From an uncultured Stenotrophomonas sp. (GTDB lineage: Bacteria > Pseudomonadota > Gammaproteobacteria > Xanthomonadales > Xanthomonadaceae): a stretch of DNA of 64,000 nt. The notes under the pieces are model-generated. The model saw only the letters and a list, made by a program, of their open reading frames with translations. It had not been told where the DNA came from and did not search any database. The DNA is taken from assembly GCF_945952405.1 (NCBI RefSeq), contig NZ_CAMFIA010000009.1, positions 115,976 through 179,975 of the forward strand, in the 5' to 3' direction. This document shows positions 51,248 to 60,271 of this stretch, one piece after another. The position numbers were made by a program, and so were the translations under genes. How positions within the stretch are numbered: position 1 is the stretch's first letter; each line of letters starts with the position of its first letter.

Positions 51248-51895
51248 TCACGTCGGCCAGTGCTCGACGCGACGGCCGATCAGTGCCCGCTGTGTCATCT
51301 CGAACAGGAGCAGTCTGTCGTCCTCATCGACGCGGCGGCGGGCGCAAGCGCGTGCCAGGCTGCGTTCCACCTCGTCGAGCTCCGGCCCTGAAAGAAAGTC
51401 GAGGTGCTCATTCATGACCAGAATGGCCAGCAACACGTCTCCGGCGTCGGCACTCCCCACGTTGCGACCTTCGATCAATGCCTCGTTGAACTCGGCAACG
51501 GATATGGCGGCCCGCTGCCTGTCGAAGGTCGCGCTGGCCTGGGTGAGCACGCTGCGCAGAAAGCGGTGGCGGCGGTCAAATGGGCCCGACAGCGAGCGCC
51601 GCGGGCCAATGATGTACTGCTCGACCTGTGCAGCCTGCTCCGGTGCGAGGAAGTGATGGTCATCGTTGCGATTGAACACCCCGAGCAGCGCGCTGTGCGC
51701 GGATCCTGCATCAATGGCGGCACCCTGCCTGAGCTGGCCAAGCACCGCGCGCAGCAGTTTCAGATCGGGTTGGGCGCGATTGGCGATGTCCTGCACGGAC
51801 ATGGCGACCGGACTCTCATGGGCAACCAGCTGATCGCTGAAGCGAACCTGGCGCACGGGCGAAGTGCAGGGGGCGGCGACGGGAGAAAGCGGCAT
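51248..51895 (-). CDS. Uncharacterised alpha-helical protein, paralogue of the gene at 47533-48168 (copy B)
   Basis: 215 residues from the ATG at 51895, with aagga 10 bases before it. It shares with copy A the Pro/Ser-rich leader (MPLSPVAAPCTSPVRQVRFS), LVAHESPVAMSVQDIANRAQ, LRAVLGQLRQ, HFLAPEQAAQVEQYI, HRFLRSVLTQASATFD and ADAGDVLLAILVMNEHLDFL. The relatedness runs over the whole length with few gaps, so it is a true duplication. No signal peptide, no known domain. The gene is convergent with the autotransporter. Confidence 0.75.
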   Translation of the reverse strand: MPLSPVAAPCTSPVRQVRFSDQLVAHESPVAMSVQDIANRAQPDLKLLRAVLGQLRQGAAIDAGSAHSALLGVFNRNDDHHFLAPEQAAQVEQYIIGPRRSLSGPFDRRHRFLRSVLTQASATFDRQRAAISVAEFNEALIEGRNVGSADAGDVLLAILVMNEHLDFLSGPELDEVERSLARACARRRVDEDDRLLLFEMTQRALIGRRVEHWPT

Positions 51896-52051
51896 GGCGG
51901 GGCATTCCTTGGAGGGGAGGTCCACAGGGTGGGCGCAAGGCAGCGCCGGTGCCATTGAATTTGCTTGAAACAGGTGCTGCTCAAGCGGCAGGGTCACGCC
52001 GGCCGGTGGCCCCGCCGGCCACGACGAGAACAGGCCGCGTCTATACGCCGC

Positions 52052-52077
52052 TGCAGCCGAGCCTGCACTCGGCTACA
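52052..52077 (-). repeat. SMAG-type palindrome
   Basis: gcagccgagcctgcactcgg then ctac; read on the minus strand it begins GTAG. It lies 13 bases past the hydrolase stop. Confidence 0.8.
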
Positions 52078-52089
52078 GCCCTGCTGGAA

Positions 52090-52893
52090 TCAGACCGTGG
52101 CGTTGCGGGACAACCGGATCCATGCGTCCAGCTGCGCGCTCACAACGTCCGGATTCTCCAGCGAGGAGATATGGCCCGCGCCCGGTATCGATTGCGCGCG
52201 GCAGCCAATCTGTTCGGCCATCTGCAACGACTCGGTGAACGGACGCGGCACATCCTGATCGCCGCTGAGGATCAGCGTGGTGGTGGGATCGAGCTTGCTC
52301 AGTGCAGACAAGCGGTCCGGGCGACCGAAGATCAGCCGGCCCAGCGGCACCACGGCGTCCAGCAGCCGCTGGCGTGGCCAGGAAAGCAGACGGTGCAGGA
52401 ACTGCAGCCGGATCGGATCGTCGACGCGGATTCGGGGGCGGAAGAACAGGGGAACGATCTGTTCGGCCAGGGTTTCGGGGATATGACCCAGCCCTTCAAT
52501 CGTATCCAGCATGGCGAAGTACCGCCGCTGCGACGCCTGCGGTTCTGCGCCGAGATAGGTGTCCATCAGGATCAATGAGCTGACCTGCTCAGGACGCTGC
52601 AACGCCAGCTCTGCCGCCCACATGCCGCTGACCGACAGGCCGACGATGGCGTACTGGTGGATTTCCAGACTATCGAGGAGGCGGCCCACGTCGCGTGCAA
52701 GGTCGGCGGGCGTGGTGCAGGTGGGTGACAACGGACGATCGTTGTCGTGTCCGGGCAGTTCGGGAAGGATCAGGCGGTAGCGCCGCGACAGTTGCTGGAT
52801 CTGTGGCGCCCACATGTCGCAGCCCCAGAGATAGCTGCCGCCAAGGACGACGGGAAAGCCGCTGCCGATATCGTGATGGGTAAGAAGGGGCAA
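52090..52893 (-). CDS. Alpha/beta-hydrolase fold protein
   Basis: 267 residues from a TTG at 52893 with ggag at 7 bases; no ATG fits better. HDIGSGFPVVLGGSYLWGCD (oxyanion region, with GGSYLWG in place of HG), LPELPGHDND, and the nucleophile elbow GLSVSGM with the catalytic Ser. The acid is probably Asp in ILSGDQDVPRP and the His is in GAGHISSLENP. The cap domain is normal for carboxylesterase or haloperoxidase-like members. The substrate cannot be told. It stands alone on its strand. Confidence 0.85.
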   Translation of the reverse strand: MPLLTHHDIGSGFPVVLGGSYLWGCDMWAPQIQQLSRRYRLILPELPGHDNDRPLSPTCTTPADLARDVGRLLDSLEIHQYAIVGLSVSGMWAAELALQRPEQVSSLILMDTYLGAEPQASQRRYFAMLDTIEGLGHIPETLAEQIVPLFFRPRIRVDDPIRLQFLHRLLSWPRQRLLDAVVPLGRLIFGRPDRLSALSKLDPTTTLILSGDQDVPRPFTESLQMAEQIGCRAQSIPGAGHISSLENPDVVSAQLDAWIRLSRNATV

Positions 52894-53091
52894 GGGGAGT
52901 CTCCGTGGAAGGGAGACTCACGCTGCGGCATGTCCAATGCCGGAATGGCCGTTGGCGTGGATGCGACGACAAGTCCGGGTTGTTGGCGACAAATCGTGAC
53001 TTCAGATGATCGATGGTGACGCGGTAATCGTTAGTGCCGCCGATGTGAAGTGGGCCGATTCCGACAAGGCGAGCACGGGATCGGTACTTCC

Positions 53092-53134
53092 GTAGCGCCG
53101 ACGGCAACGGCTCCTGCCGTTGCCGTCGGCTCTC
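53092..53134. repeat. GTAG-led hairpin with 14-base arms
   Basis: gtagc then gccgacggcaacgg (53097-53110) pairing with ccgttgccgtcggc (53117-53130) around ctcctg. A near copy of ggcaacggctcctgccgttg(cc) lies at 51112-51130. It may double as terminator for the secreted-protein gene on the minus strand. Confidence 0.8.
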
Positions 53135-53147
53135 CAGTTCCGCAGCG

Positions 53148-54131
53148 TCAGGGCTGTGCGGCCGGGGCCGCGGCCTTGGGGTCGGCTGCGGTGCCGGGGA
53201 ACAGCTTCGGCAGCTGCGCCGCAAACTGCGCCACGCACTGCTGTGCGTACTGGCGAGCGGTGGCCTTGACCAGGGCATAGCGGTCTTCCTGCCAGTTCGC
53301 CAGCGGCGCGGCCACCGGTGCGGTTACGCAATGCACGCCTTCGCCGCCGGTGCTGCGCAGGAACTTGCGCACGATCGGGAAGCGGATGCTGGCTTCATGG
53401 CGCAGCTCGTACTGGGTCTGCGAATCGCTGAGCTTCTGGTAGATCAGCGACCATTCGCCGGCAGCGACCTGCAGCACGGTCACGCCTTCCGGCAGCGCTT
53501 CGGGATGCGCGGCGAAGTAGCTGTCCAGTTCCTTGCGGATCAGCGCCGGCATGATGCTGAAGGACGGGCTGGGCAGGGTGACGATGCGATCGCCTTCCAG
53601 GCCACGCTTGCTGAAGCCATTGGCGTCGCCGGAGAACGAGCCGCGTGCCAGCAGCGAGACCGCCACCATGCCGATGCGCCCGGCCGCGGCCTGGCCGGTG
53701 TGTTCGCGGGTCACCAGGCGCAGTTCGCGGTCGCCATGCGGCTGGCCGTTCTTGTCCTGGTCGAAGGTCGGCTGGATCTTGATGCGTTTGCTGCTGACCG
53801 GTACGTCCTGTGCCAGGTCCTCATCGTCTTCGGCCAGCGTGGTGTCGCTGCCGTCTTCGGCCGCGACCTGCGTGGCCGGGTCGGCCACGGTGCTGTCGTC
53901 GGGTGCTGCCTCGGCCACCGTCGCGTTGCTGGCAGCGGGGTCGCTGGCGGTGTTTGCCGACGTTGCGCTGGCAGGGGCCTCGGCCGGCGGTTCGGCCGCC
54001 GCAGGTGCCGGAACGGTGGCCGAGGCGTCGCTGGACGGGCGCGCTACCGGCGGCGTTTCGGCGCCGGCAGGGGAGGCCAGCAGCAGGCTGGCAAGAAGGA
54101 CGGCGGGAACAAGGGACTGGCGTACTGCCAC
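53148..54131 (-). CDS. Secreted protein of unknown function with acidic Ala/Pro-rich leader
   Basis: 327 residues from a GTG at 54131 with aggag at 7 bases; the open frame upstream lacks support. The signal peptide is VAVRQSLVPAVLLASLLLAS with cleavage near SPAGA-ETPP. Residues 25-110 are low-complexity Ala/Pro/Asp/Glu-rich. The conserved part (residues about 115-315) contains TREHTGQAAAGRIGMVAVSL, VLQVAAGEWSLIYQKL and YELRHEASIRFP, then two cysteines (VHCVTAP, QQCVAQF). I do not recognise the family. Monocistronic by context, upstream of cheB in the reverse sense. Likely periplasmic. Confidence 0.75.
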   Translation of the reverse strand: MAVRQSLVPAVLLASLLLASPAGAETPPVARPSSDASATVPAPAAAEPPAEAPASATSANTASDPAASNATVAEAAPDDSTVADPATQVAAEDGSDTTLAEDDEDLAQDVPVSSKRIKIQPTFDQDKNGQPHGDRELRLVTREHTGQAAAGRIGMVAVSLLARGSFSGDANGFSKRGLEGDRIVTLPSPSFSIMPALIRKELDSYFAAHPEALPEGVTVLQVAAGEWSLIYQKLSDSQTQYELRHEASIRFPIVRKFLRSTGGEGVHCVTAPVAAPLANWQEDRYALVKATARQYAQQCVAQFAAQLPKLFPGTAADPKAAAPAAQP

Positions 54132-54247
54132 GGTGAAGCTCCTGGGGTGGATGGTGCGTTGGGGTGGAACAGTGCAGGCCGCGACGCCCGTTCGGGAGCC
54201 GCGGCCTGCGGGGAAAACCACGTTGAGGGGTGGAAGAGGGGGGGCGG

Positions 54248-55321
54248 TCAGCCGCGGGACAAGGCCAACAGGCGTTCGGCGATCCGCTCCAGGGGCACTT
54301 GTTCCTCGGCGGCGCCGAGCTTGAAGGCGGCGCCGGGCATGCCCCAGACCACGCTGGATGCTTCGTCCTGGACCAGCGTGGGGGCACCGGCCTGGCGCAT
54401 TTCCAGCAGGCCCCGCGCACCGTCGTCACCCATGCCGGTGAGGATGGCGCCGATGGCGTTGCTGCCGGCGCTTTGCGCGACCGAGCGGAACAGCACGTCC
54501 ACCGCCGGCTTGTGGCGGTTCACCGCCGGGCCGTCATCGACCCGGCAGCGCCAGCGCGCACCATCACGGATGATGCGCAGGTGCTTGCCGCCCGGGGGCA
54601 GGTAGGCGTGGCCGGGCAGCACGGCTTCACCGTCGCTGGCCTCGCGCACGGCCATCGCCGAGTGGCGGTCCAGGCGTTCGGCGAACGCGCTGCTGAAGCT
54701 GGCCGGCAGATGCTGGGTCATCACCACGGCGGGCGCATCGGCGGGCATGCCTTCCAGCACCACGCGCAGGGCTTCGGTGCCACCGGCCGATGAGCCGATC
54801 GCGATCAGGCGGTCGGTGGTGCGGAACTGCGGCGAAGCCGGGCGCGTGGCCGGTACCGCGTCCAGGGTCAGCTTCGGCGTGGTGGCACGTACCAGTGGCC
54901 GCACCCGCGAGCGTGCCGCCATCTTGACCTTGGCGATGATTTCGTCGGCATAGCCCTGCAGGCCGCGCGCAACGTCCAGCTTGGGCTTGGAGACGAAATC
55001 CACCGCACCCAGCGCCAGCGCCTGCAGGGTGGTGTCGGCGCCGCGCTCGGTGAGCGAGGAGATCATCACCACCGGCAACGGATGCAGGCGCATCAGGTTT
55101 TCCAGGAAGGCCAGGCCATCCATGCGCGGCATTTCCACATCCAGGGTGATCACGTCCGGGGCCAGGCGCTTGATCTTCTCGCGCGCCAGCAACGGGTCGG
55201 CGGCAGTGCCGACCACATCGATGGACGGATCGCTGGACAGGATCTCGGTGAGCATCTGCCGCACCACGGCGGAGTCGTCGACGATCAGGACCCGGCAGGG
55301 GGCGTTGCCGGTCAGGGTCAT
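54248..55321 (-). CDS. cheB: Chemotaxis response regulator protein-glutamate methylesterase CheB
   Basis: 357 residues from the ATG at 55321, which overlaps the cheD stop (ATGA). The N-terminal receiver has [10 protein letters not shown] and Asp61 in [13 protein letters not shown], with [10 protein letters not shown]. The C-terminal methylesterase domain shows [20 protein letters not shown] (catalytic Ser), [18 protein letters not shown] (catalytic His) and [17 protein letters not shown] (catalytic Asp). It removes methyl groups from, and deamidates, receptor residues when phosphorylated by CheA. Operon cheR-cheD-cheB on the minus strand, 4-base overlaps at each junction. Confidence 0.97.
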   Translation of the reverse strand: MTLTGNAPCRVLIVDDSAVVRQMLTEILSSDPSIDVVGTAADPLLAREKIKRLAPDVITLDVEMPRMDGLAFLENLMRLHPLPVVMISSLTERGADTTLQALALGAVDFVSKPKLDVARGLQGYADEIIAKVKMAARSRVRPLVRATTPKLTLDAVPATRPASPQFRTTDRLIAIGSSAGGTEALRVVLEGMPADAPAVVMTQHLPASFSSAFAERLDRHSAMAVREASDGEAVLPGHAYLPPGGKHLRIIRDGARWRCRVDDGPAVNRHKPAVDVLFRSVAQSAGSNAIGAILTGMGDDGARGLLEMRQAGAPTLVQDEASSVVWGMPGAAFKLGAAEEQVPLERIAERLLALSRG

Positions 55322-55914
55322 TCGAACAGCTCCACGCCACCGGTGACCGGGGCCTTGGACAGGCGTGCACGCACCGCCGATTCGGTTGCGGCCACTTCGG
55401 CCTCGTGGGCATGCGGCAGGCGCTGCACCACCACGCGGCCGGTATCGGCGAAGAACCAGATCTTGCGCGGGTGGATGCCGCACAGGTCTTCGGCAATGAT
55501 CGGGATGTGCTCGGCCTGCAGGTACTGGCGGACGAATTCGGCGTTGCGGGTGCCGACCGGGTTGCTGGTGAAACCCTTGAGCACGTTGGCGCCGCCGAAC
55601 ACCTTGGCTTCGATGCGCTTGCGGTGCGCACCGCGCTTGAGCATGTCGTTGATCAGCAGTTCCATCGCGTAGCTGCCATAGCGCGCGGGCGCGCCGTCAC
55701 CGGCATTGCCCTCGGGCAGCAGGAAGTGGTTCATGCCGCCGATCTTCAGCACCGGGTCGCGCAGGCAGGCGGCCACGCAGGAGCCCAGCGTGGTGGTCAG
55801 CGCGGTGGTGTCATCGACCACCAGGTACTGGGTCGGCAGCAGTTTGGCTGCAATGGTCTGGAAGCGCGCGTCCTGGTAACGCATCACATCGTCGGTACGC
55901 AGCGAGGCGTTCAT
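55318..55914 (-). CDS. cheD: Chemoreceptor glutamine deamidase CheD
   Basis: 198 residues. Converts specific glutamines of chemoreceptors to glutamate. The thiol nucleophile is Cys46 in [12 protein letters not shown] and the partner His63 in [24 protein letters not shown] and [13 protein letters not shown] are conserved in the family. An N-terminal extension of about 30 residues precedes the core. Overlaps both cheR and cheB by 4 bases, hence translationally coupled. Confidence 0.97.
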   Translation of the reverse strand: MNASLRTDDVMRYQDARFQTIAAKLLPTQYLVVDDTTALTTTLGSCVAACLRDPVLKIGGMNHFLLPEGNAGDGAPARYGSYAMELLINDMLKRGAHRKRIEAKVFGGANVLKGFTSNPVGTRNAEFVRQYLQAEHIPIIAEDLCGIHPRKIWFFADTGRVVVQRLPHAHEAEVAATESAVRARLSKAPVTGGVELFE

Positions 55915-56780
55915 GCGCCGGCCTTTGCCGCACGGCGGTACAGGGTCCGCCCGCAGGGCTGGATCAGGTCGGCGGCGTGCAGGTAGTTCTCCGAGTGGCC
56001 GGTGTAGAGCAGGCCATCATCGGCCAGGTGCTGTACCAGGCGGCCGAGGATGGCGCGCTGGGTCGGCTTGTCGAAGTAGATCATCACGTTGCGGCAGAAC
56101 AGGGCGTCGAACGGGCCGCCGACGTCGTAGCGCGGCGCCAGCAGGTTGAGCGGGCGGAACTCGATCAGCTCGCGCAGCGCCGGCAGCACCCGGCACTGGC
56201 CTTCGTTGGGGCCACTGCCGCGCTGGAAATAGCGCCGGCGCAGGTCCGGGTCGAGGTTGGCAACGCGGTCGATGTTGTACACGCCACGGCCGGCGGTGGC
56301 CAGCACCTGGGTATCGACGTCGGTGGCGACGATGCGCACCGGCGGCTTCAGCGTGCCGAACGCTTCGCAGGCGGTGATCGCCATCGAATACGGTTCTTCG
56401 CCGGTGGAGGCGGCGCAGGACCACAGCAGCAGCGGGGTGCGGCTGGAGCGTTGCTGCAGCTCTTCACGCAGCTTGTCGAAGTGGTGCGGTTCGCGGAAGA
56501 ACGAGGTCAGGTTGGTGGTCAGCGCATTGGTGAACGCCTGCCACTCATCACCGTCTTCCTGTTCCAGATGGTCCAGGTACTGCTGGAAGCTGCGCATGCC
56601 GAGCGTGCGCAGGCGGCGCGACAGGCGGCCATACACCATGTCGCGCTTGGCCGGCGCGAGGGCGATGCCCACGCGCTGGTAGATCAGGTCGCAGACACGG
56701 CGGAAATCACGGTCGGCGAACTCGAATTCGCGCGGGCCGGTGACGATGGGAGTAGGACTTTGCACGGGGGACGTGTCCAT
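55911..56780 (-). CDS. cheR: Chemotaxis protein-glutamate O-methyltransferase CheR
   Basis: 289 residues from the ATG at 56780. Methylates receptor glutamates using S-adenosylmethionine. The N-terminal helical domain contains [20 protein letters not shown]; the catalytic domain has [18 protein letters not shown], the SAM loop [34 protein letters not shown] and [14 protein letters not shown]. Its beta-subdomain would bind the DWQEF tail of the adjoining receptors. 37 bases after the first MCP gene, same strand. Confidence 0.97.
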   Translation of the reverse strand: MDTSPVQSPTPIVTGPREFEFADRDFRRVCDLIYQRVGIALAPAKRDMVYGRLSRRLRTLGMRSFQQYLDHLEQEDGDEWQAFTNALTTNLTSFFREPHHFDKLREELQQRSSRTPLLLWSCAASTGEEPYSMAITACEAFGTLKPPVRIVATDVDTQVLATAGRGVYNIDRVANLDPDLRRRYFQRGSGPNEGQCRVLPALRELIEFRPLNLLAPRYDVGGPFDALFCRNVMIYFDKPTQRAILGRLVQHLADDGLLYTGHSENYLHAADLIQPCGRTLYRRAAKAGA

Positions 56781-56817
56781 CGGCAGGGGCGGCGGCCGAA
56801 GCCGCCGCGGGTGGGTC

Positions 56818-59097
56818 TCAGAATTCCTGCCAGTCGCTGTCGCTGGCGGCGAAGCTGCTGGCGTTGCTGCTGCGGCGAACCTGCGCCGCAACCGGCGCGC
56901 TGGCCGGCTGCGGACGCGCGACTGTGGCGACGCGGACCGCCGGCTCGACGCGGGCGGCCACCGCCTTCATCGCGGCCGAAACCTGGTTGTCGAGCCGGAA
57001 GATCGCCACCGCGTCGGCCAGCTGTGCGGCCTGGTCTTCCATCGCGCGTGCGGCAGCGGTGGCTTCTTCCACCAGCGCGGCGTTCTGCTGGGTGGTTTCG
57101 TCCATCTGCACCACGGTCTGGTTGACCTGTTCGATGCCGGCCGACTGTTCCTGCGAGGCAGCGGAGATCTCGGCCATGATGTCGGTCACGCGTTGCACCG
57201 AGGCGACGATCTCGCCCATGGTGCTGCCGGCCTGGTGCACCAGGCTGGAGCCTTCGGCGACCTTGCCGACCGAATCGTCGATCAGGCCCTTGATCTCCTT
57301 GGCGGCGGCGGCCGAGCGCTGCGCCAGGGTGCGCACTTCGCTGGCGACCACGGCGAAGCCGCGGCCCTGTTCACCGGCGCGGGCGGCTTCCACCGCCGCG
57401 TTCAGCGCCAGAATGTTGGTCTGGAAGGCAATGCCGTCGATGACCGAGATGATCTCGGCGATCTTCTTCGACGAGGCTTCAATCGCGGACATGGTATGCA
57501 CCACCTGGCCGACCACGTTGCCGCCCTGCGAGGCGACGCCCTGCGCACCGATCGCCAGCTGGTTGGCCTGGCGGGCATGCTCGGCGTTCTGGCGCACGGT
57601 GGAGGTCAGTTCCTCCATCGAGGCCGCGGTTTCTTCCAGGTTGGCGGCCTGCTGTTCGGTGCGGCGCGACAGGTCGCTGTTGCCGGAGGCGATCTCGCCG
57701 GCGGCAAGGGTGATGCTGGAGGCGCTGGCCTGGATCTGGCCGACAATCTGGGTCAGCTGGGTGACGGTGGTATTGGCATCGTCACGCATGCGCGCGAACA
57801 CGCCCTGGTAGTCGCCATGCATGCGCGCGGTCAGGTCACCCTCGGCGATGGCCGACAGCAGCTGCGAGAGCTTGCCGAGGTTGTCATCGCTGACCGCCAT
57901 CATGGCGTTGAGGTTTTCCAGCATCAGGCGGAAATCGTGATCGAAGCGCTGCGCATCGCCGCGACGGCTGAAGTCACCGGCGGCAGCGGCGGTGGCCAGC
58001 TGCTTGATCTCGCCATTGATGCGGCCGAGGTTGGCCTTGACCGTATCGACGGTGGTGGTCATCGCCGCCTTCTCGCCCGGGTAGCGTGCGATGTCGCGGC
58101 TGAGATCGCCGACGGCATACTGCTGCACCACGTCGAGCACGTCGTGCAGGGTCTGCACGTGGCCACCGACCAGCGCGTTGGTTTCCTGCACCATCAGCCC
58201 GTACTCGCCGGGGAAGGCGCTGGCGTCGATGCGGTAGCTCAGCTCGCCGGCATCGTGGCGGCTGGCCATCTCGCGCTGACCGCTGATCACCGCGTGCAGC
58301 TGCTGCTGCATGCCGGACATGGCGTCCAGCAGGCGGCCGGTCTCGTCGTGCGGCTGTACGCCGATGTGGCTGTCCAGCTTGCCGCGGGCGATGCCCTCGG
58401 CGACGGCGGTGGCCTGCTTCAGCGGCACCGCGATGCGGTTGCCGATGACCCAGCTCAGGGCCAGCACGATCAGCACCAGCACGCCGCCGGAGACGGCCAT
58501 GATGGCGGTGAACACCAGCGCCTGCTTCTGCACGTCGTCCATGTAGACGCCGCTGCTGACCACCCAGTTCCAGGGCGCGAACAGGCCGGCGTAGGCCACC
58601 TTCTCGACCTCACCCTTGCTGCCGGGCTTGGCCCAGCGGTAGTTGACGAAGCCGCCACCGGCCTTGGCCGCTTCGACCTGGTCGTAGTAGATGCGCACGC
58701 CATCGTCGGTGCGGAAATCCTTCATGTCCTTGCCGACCAGGTCCTTGCGGAACGGGTGCATCAGCAGGCGATAGCCGGTGTCGTAGATATTGAAGTAGTA
58801 CGTATCGTTCTCGGCACGCATGACTTCCAGCGCCTGCAGCGCCGCGCTCTTGGCCGCGTCTTCGCTGAGCTCGCCGGTGCCGGCCAGGCGGTGGTAGTGC
58901 TGCAGGATGCCGTAGCTCAGCTCGACCTGGGTCTTCAGCGCGGTCTTGCGGGTCTCGGTGAGGTCCAGGTACTGCATGCGCGCGGCGATCACCGACAGCG
59001 CGATCACGCCGAGCGCGATGAGCAGCGTCAGCAGGTTGAGCTTGCGCCGGACGGAGAGATTGCTGAAGTAGTGTTGCCAGCGATGCAGGAGATTCAT
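56818..59097 (-). CDS. Methyl-accepting chemotaxis protein with single Cache (sCache) domain
   Basis: 759 residues. First transmembrane helix at about residues 20-40; periplasmic sCache-type domain at 45-190 ([36 protein letters not shown]); second helix at about 193-217; then HAMP and two further HAMP-like units ([40 protein letters not shown]). The signalling domain has the tip [20 protein letters not shown] and [20 protein letters not shown]. It ends in SDSDWQEF, a CheR/CheB-binding pentapeptide. Senses a small periplasmic ligand, possibly an organic acid, as is common for this domain. The signalling part is nearly identical to that of the receptor at 60272-62653. Confidence 0.95.
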   Translation of the reverse strand: MNLLHRWQHYFSNLSVRRKLNLLTLLIALGVIALSVIAARMQYLDLTETRKTALKTQVELSYGILQHYHRLAGTGELSEDAAKSAALQALEVMRAENDTYYFNIYDTGYRLLMHPFRKDLVGKDMKDFRTDDGVRIYYDQVEAAKAGGGFVNYRWAKPGSKGEVEKVAYAGLFAPWNWVVSSGVYMDDVQKQALVFTAIMAVSGGVLVLIVLALSWVIGNRIAVPLKQATAVAEGIARGKLDSHIGVQPHDETGRLLDAMSGMQQQLHAVISGQREMASRHDAGELSYRIDASAFPGEYGLMVQETNALVGGHVQTLHDVLDVVQQYAVGDLSRDIARYPGEKAAMTTTVDTVKANLGRINGEIKQLATAAAAGDFSRRGDAQRFDHDFRLMLENLNAMMAVSDDNLGKLSQLLSAIAEGDLTARMHGDYQGVFARMRDDANTTVTQLTQIVGQIQASASSITLAAGEIASGNSDLSRRTEQQAANLEETAASMEELTSTVRQNAEHARQANQLAIGAQGVASQGGNVVGQVVHTMSAIEASSKKIAEIISVIDGIAFQTNILALNAAVEAARAGEQGRGFAVVASEVRTLAQRSAAAAKEIKGLIDDSVGKVAEGSSLVHQAGSTMGEIVASVQRVTDIMAEISAASQEQSAGIEQVNQTVVQMDETTQQNAALVEEATAAARAMEDQAAQLADAVAIFRLDNQVSAAMKAVAARVEPAVRVATVARPQPASAPVAAQVRRSSNASSFAASDSDWQEF

Positions 59098-59225
59098 CGA
59101 GCAGGACCAGGTCGAAGCAGGCGGGCGGCGCCGAGCCGGTCACGACGGGACGCGCCGTGACAACCCCGTTATCGGCCGCGCGGGCGGGGGATTGAGCGCC
59201 CGTGTCCGAACGTATTCAGGTTCGT

Positions 59226-59310
59226 GGGGTCAGATCCCTTTTCTCCGGAAATGTCCCGCTTGGGGTCAGATCCCTTTTCCGGAGGAAAAGGGATCTGACC
59301 CCAAGCGGGA
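59226..59310. repeat. ggggtcagatccc-family palindromes, left flank of the sigma-like gene
   Basis: A degenerate copy (59226-59253) followed by a perfect palindrome with 27-base arms: 59254-59280 (tcccgcttggggtcagatcc...) and 59284-59310, with loop gga. The gap 59098-59409 holds nothing else recognised. Confidence 0.9.
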
Positions 59311-59409
59311 TACCGGCTGATCCGGCAGCCTCGCAATTGCAACTTCCTCCATAGCGCCTTGCCTGCGAACCGGGTCAACGTTCCAGGCTTTGGCAGGAGT
59401 TGGTTCATA

Positions 59410-60090
59410 TTGGATGGATTTGCGGCGTTCGTGGAACAGCGGCGGGCTGACCTGAAGCGGGTAGCGCGGCACACCCGGGGGGAGTGCAGCGAAGAGGATG
59501 TGATCAATGAAGCGTGGCTGCTGGCTGCAACGTGGGAAGAGGCGGGCAGGGAGTCGCTGGATCTGGCAGCGCCTGATGATCGGAGCCTGTTGATCAGCCA
59601 TCTCTACCAGAAGCTGGTTCGCTACACCGATGTGAACGTCCGGCACGCCGTACGCCTGGATCACGCTCCGGGCGGGGAGGAGGGCAGTCACCCCTTGCTG
59701 GAGCGGTTGAGTGCCGACGGGCAGGATCCCTTGTCCGTTCTGCAACGGTGCGAAGAGGCTCCCTCGCTGCCCGGCGAGGGGGAGCTGAAGTACTCCGTGG
59801 CCAGCACCTATCTCTTGATGTTGCAGCACCACAATTTCCGTGTCTCCGCACTGGCCCGCTTTCTGCGCCTGTCCGTTTCCCACACCTACCGTTGTTGTGC
59901 CGGTGCGAGCCTGCTGTCCGCGCGGCAGCATGCGCTTGTTCTGGCTCCGCCGATCGGTATGGAGAGCTTGAGGCCATGGCGTCGATACCGCGCCCTGCGT
60001 ATACCCAGGCAACTCGAGTTCGACTTCGAAGACAGGCTTGAGTTGTGCCATGCGGGGTCAGATCCCTTTTCCTCCGGAAAAGGGATCTGA
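59410..60090 (+). CDS. Divergent sigma-70-like (ECF-type) protein of unknown role
   Basis: About 226 residues from a TTG at 59410 with aggag 10 bases before it; a further upstream TTG at 59359 is also possible and no ATG fits. Residues about 5-40 (DGFAAFVEQRRADLKRVARH, then EEDVINEAWLLAATW) resemble sigma region 2 with its D-xx-NEA-WL pattern. Residues about 140-180 (YSVASTYLLMLQHHNFRVSA, then LARFLRLSVSHTYRCC) resemble the region 4 helix-turn-helix. The intervening segment is long and unlike a standard ECF factor. The last residues (SDPFSSGKGI) and the stop TGA are encoded by a flanking palindrome. It lies between two chemoreceptor genes on the opposite strand, bracketed by repeats, as if inserted. 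Confidence 0.65.
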   Translation: MDGFAAFVEQRRADLKRVARHTRGECSEEDVINEAWLLAATWEEAGRESLDLAAPDDRSLLISHLYQKLVRYTDVNVRHAVRLDHAPGGEEGSHPLLERLSADGQDPLSVLQRCEEAPSLPGEGELKYSVASTYLLMLQHHNFRVSALARFLRLSVSHTYRCCAGASLLSARQHALVLAPPIGMESLRPWRRYRALRIPRQLEFDFEDRLELCHAGSDPFSSGKGI

Positions 60091-60207
60091 CCCCACGCGG
60101 GATATTTCCGCAGGAAAAGGGGATCTGACCCCACGCGGGATATTTCCGCAGGAAAAGGGGATCTGACCCCGCGCGGGATATTTCCGCAGGAAAAGGGATC
60201 TGACCCC
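60054..60207. repeat. ggggtcagatccc-family palindrome plus three 37-38-base tandem units, right flank
   Basis: A perfect palindrome 60054-60094 (arms of 19 bases, loop tcc), then direct units at 60095-60132, 60133-60170 and 60171-60207, each gcgggatatttccgcaggaa followed by aaggg(g)atctgacccc. Related to the left-flank elements and to 63898-64000. Confidence 0.92.
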
Positions 60208-60215
60208 GGCCCCAA

Positions 60216-60252
60216 ACGCACACGCCCCGGCGCGGGGCCGGGGCGTGTGCGT
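60216..60252. terminator. Strong GC-rich hairpin downstream of the second MCP gene
   Basis: acgcacacgccccgg (60216-60230) and ccggggcgtgtgcgt (60238-60252) with a 7-base loop. The minus-strand side is followed by ttgggg, a poor T-run. It probably terminates the receptor transcript. Confidence 0.65.
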
Positions 60253-60271
60253 GGATCACATCAGGCAGGCA

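Noticed and set aside
59359-59409. Upstream extension of the sigma-like gene to a TTG at 59359
   Set aside because: No ribosome-binding site is near it, whereas aggag precedes the TTG at 59410; kept only as an alternative.
60095-60207. CRISPR-like array
   Set aside because: The units adjoin directly, without unique spacers, and each is palindromic with the flanking element; no cas genes are present.
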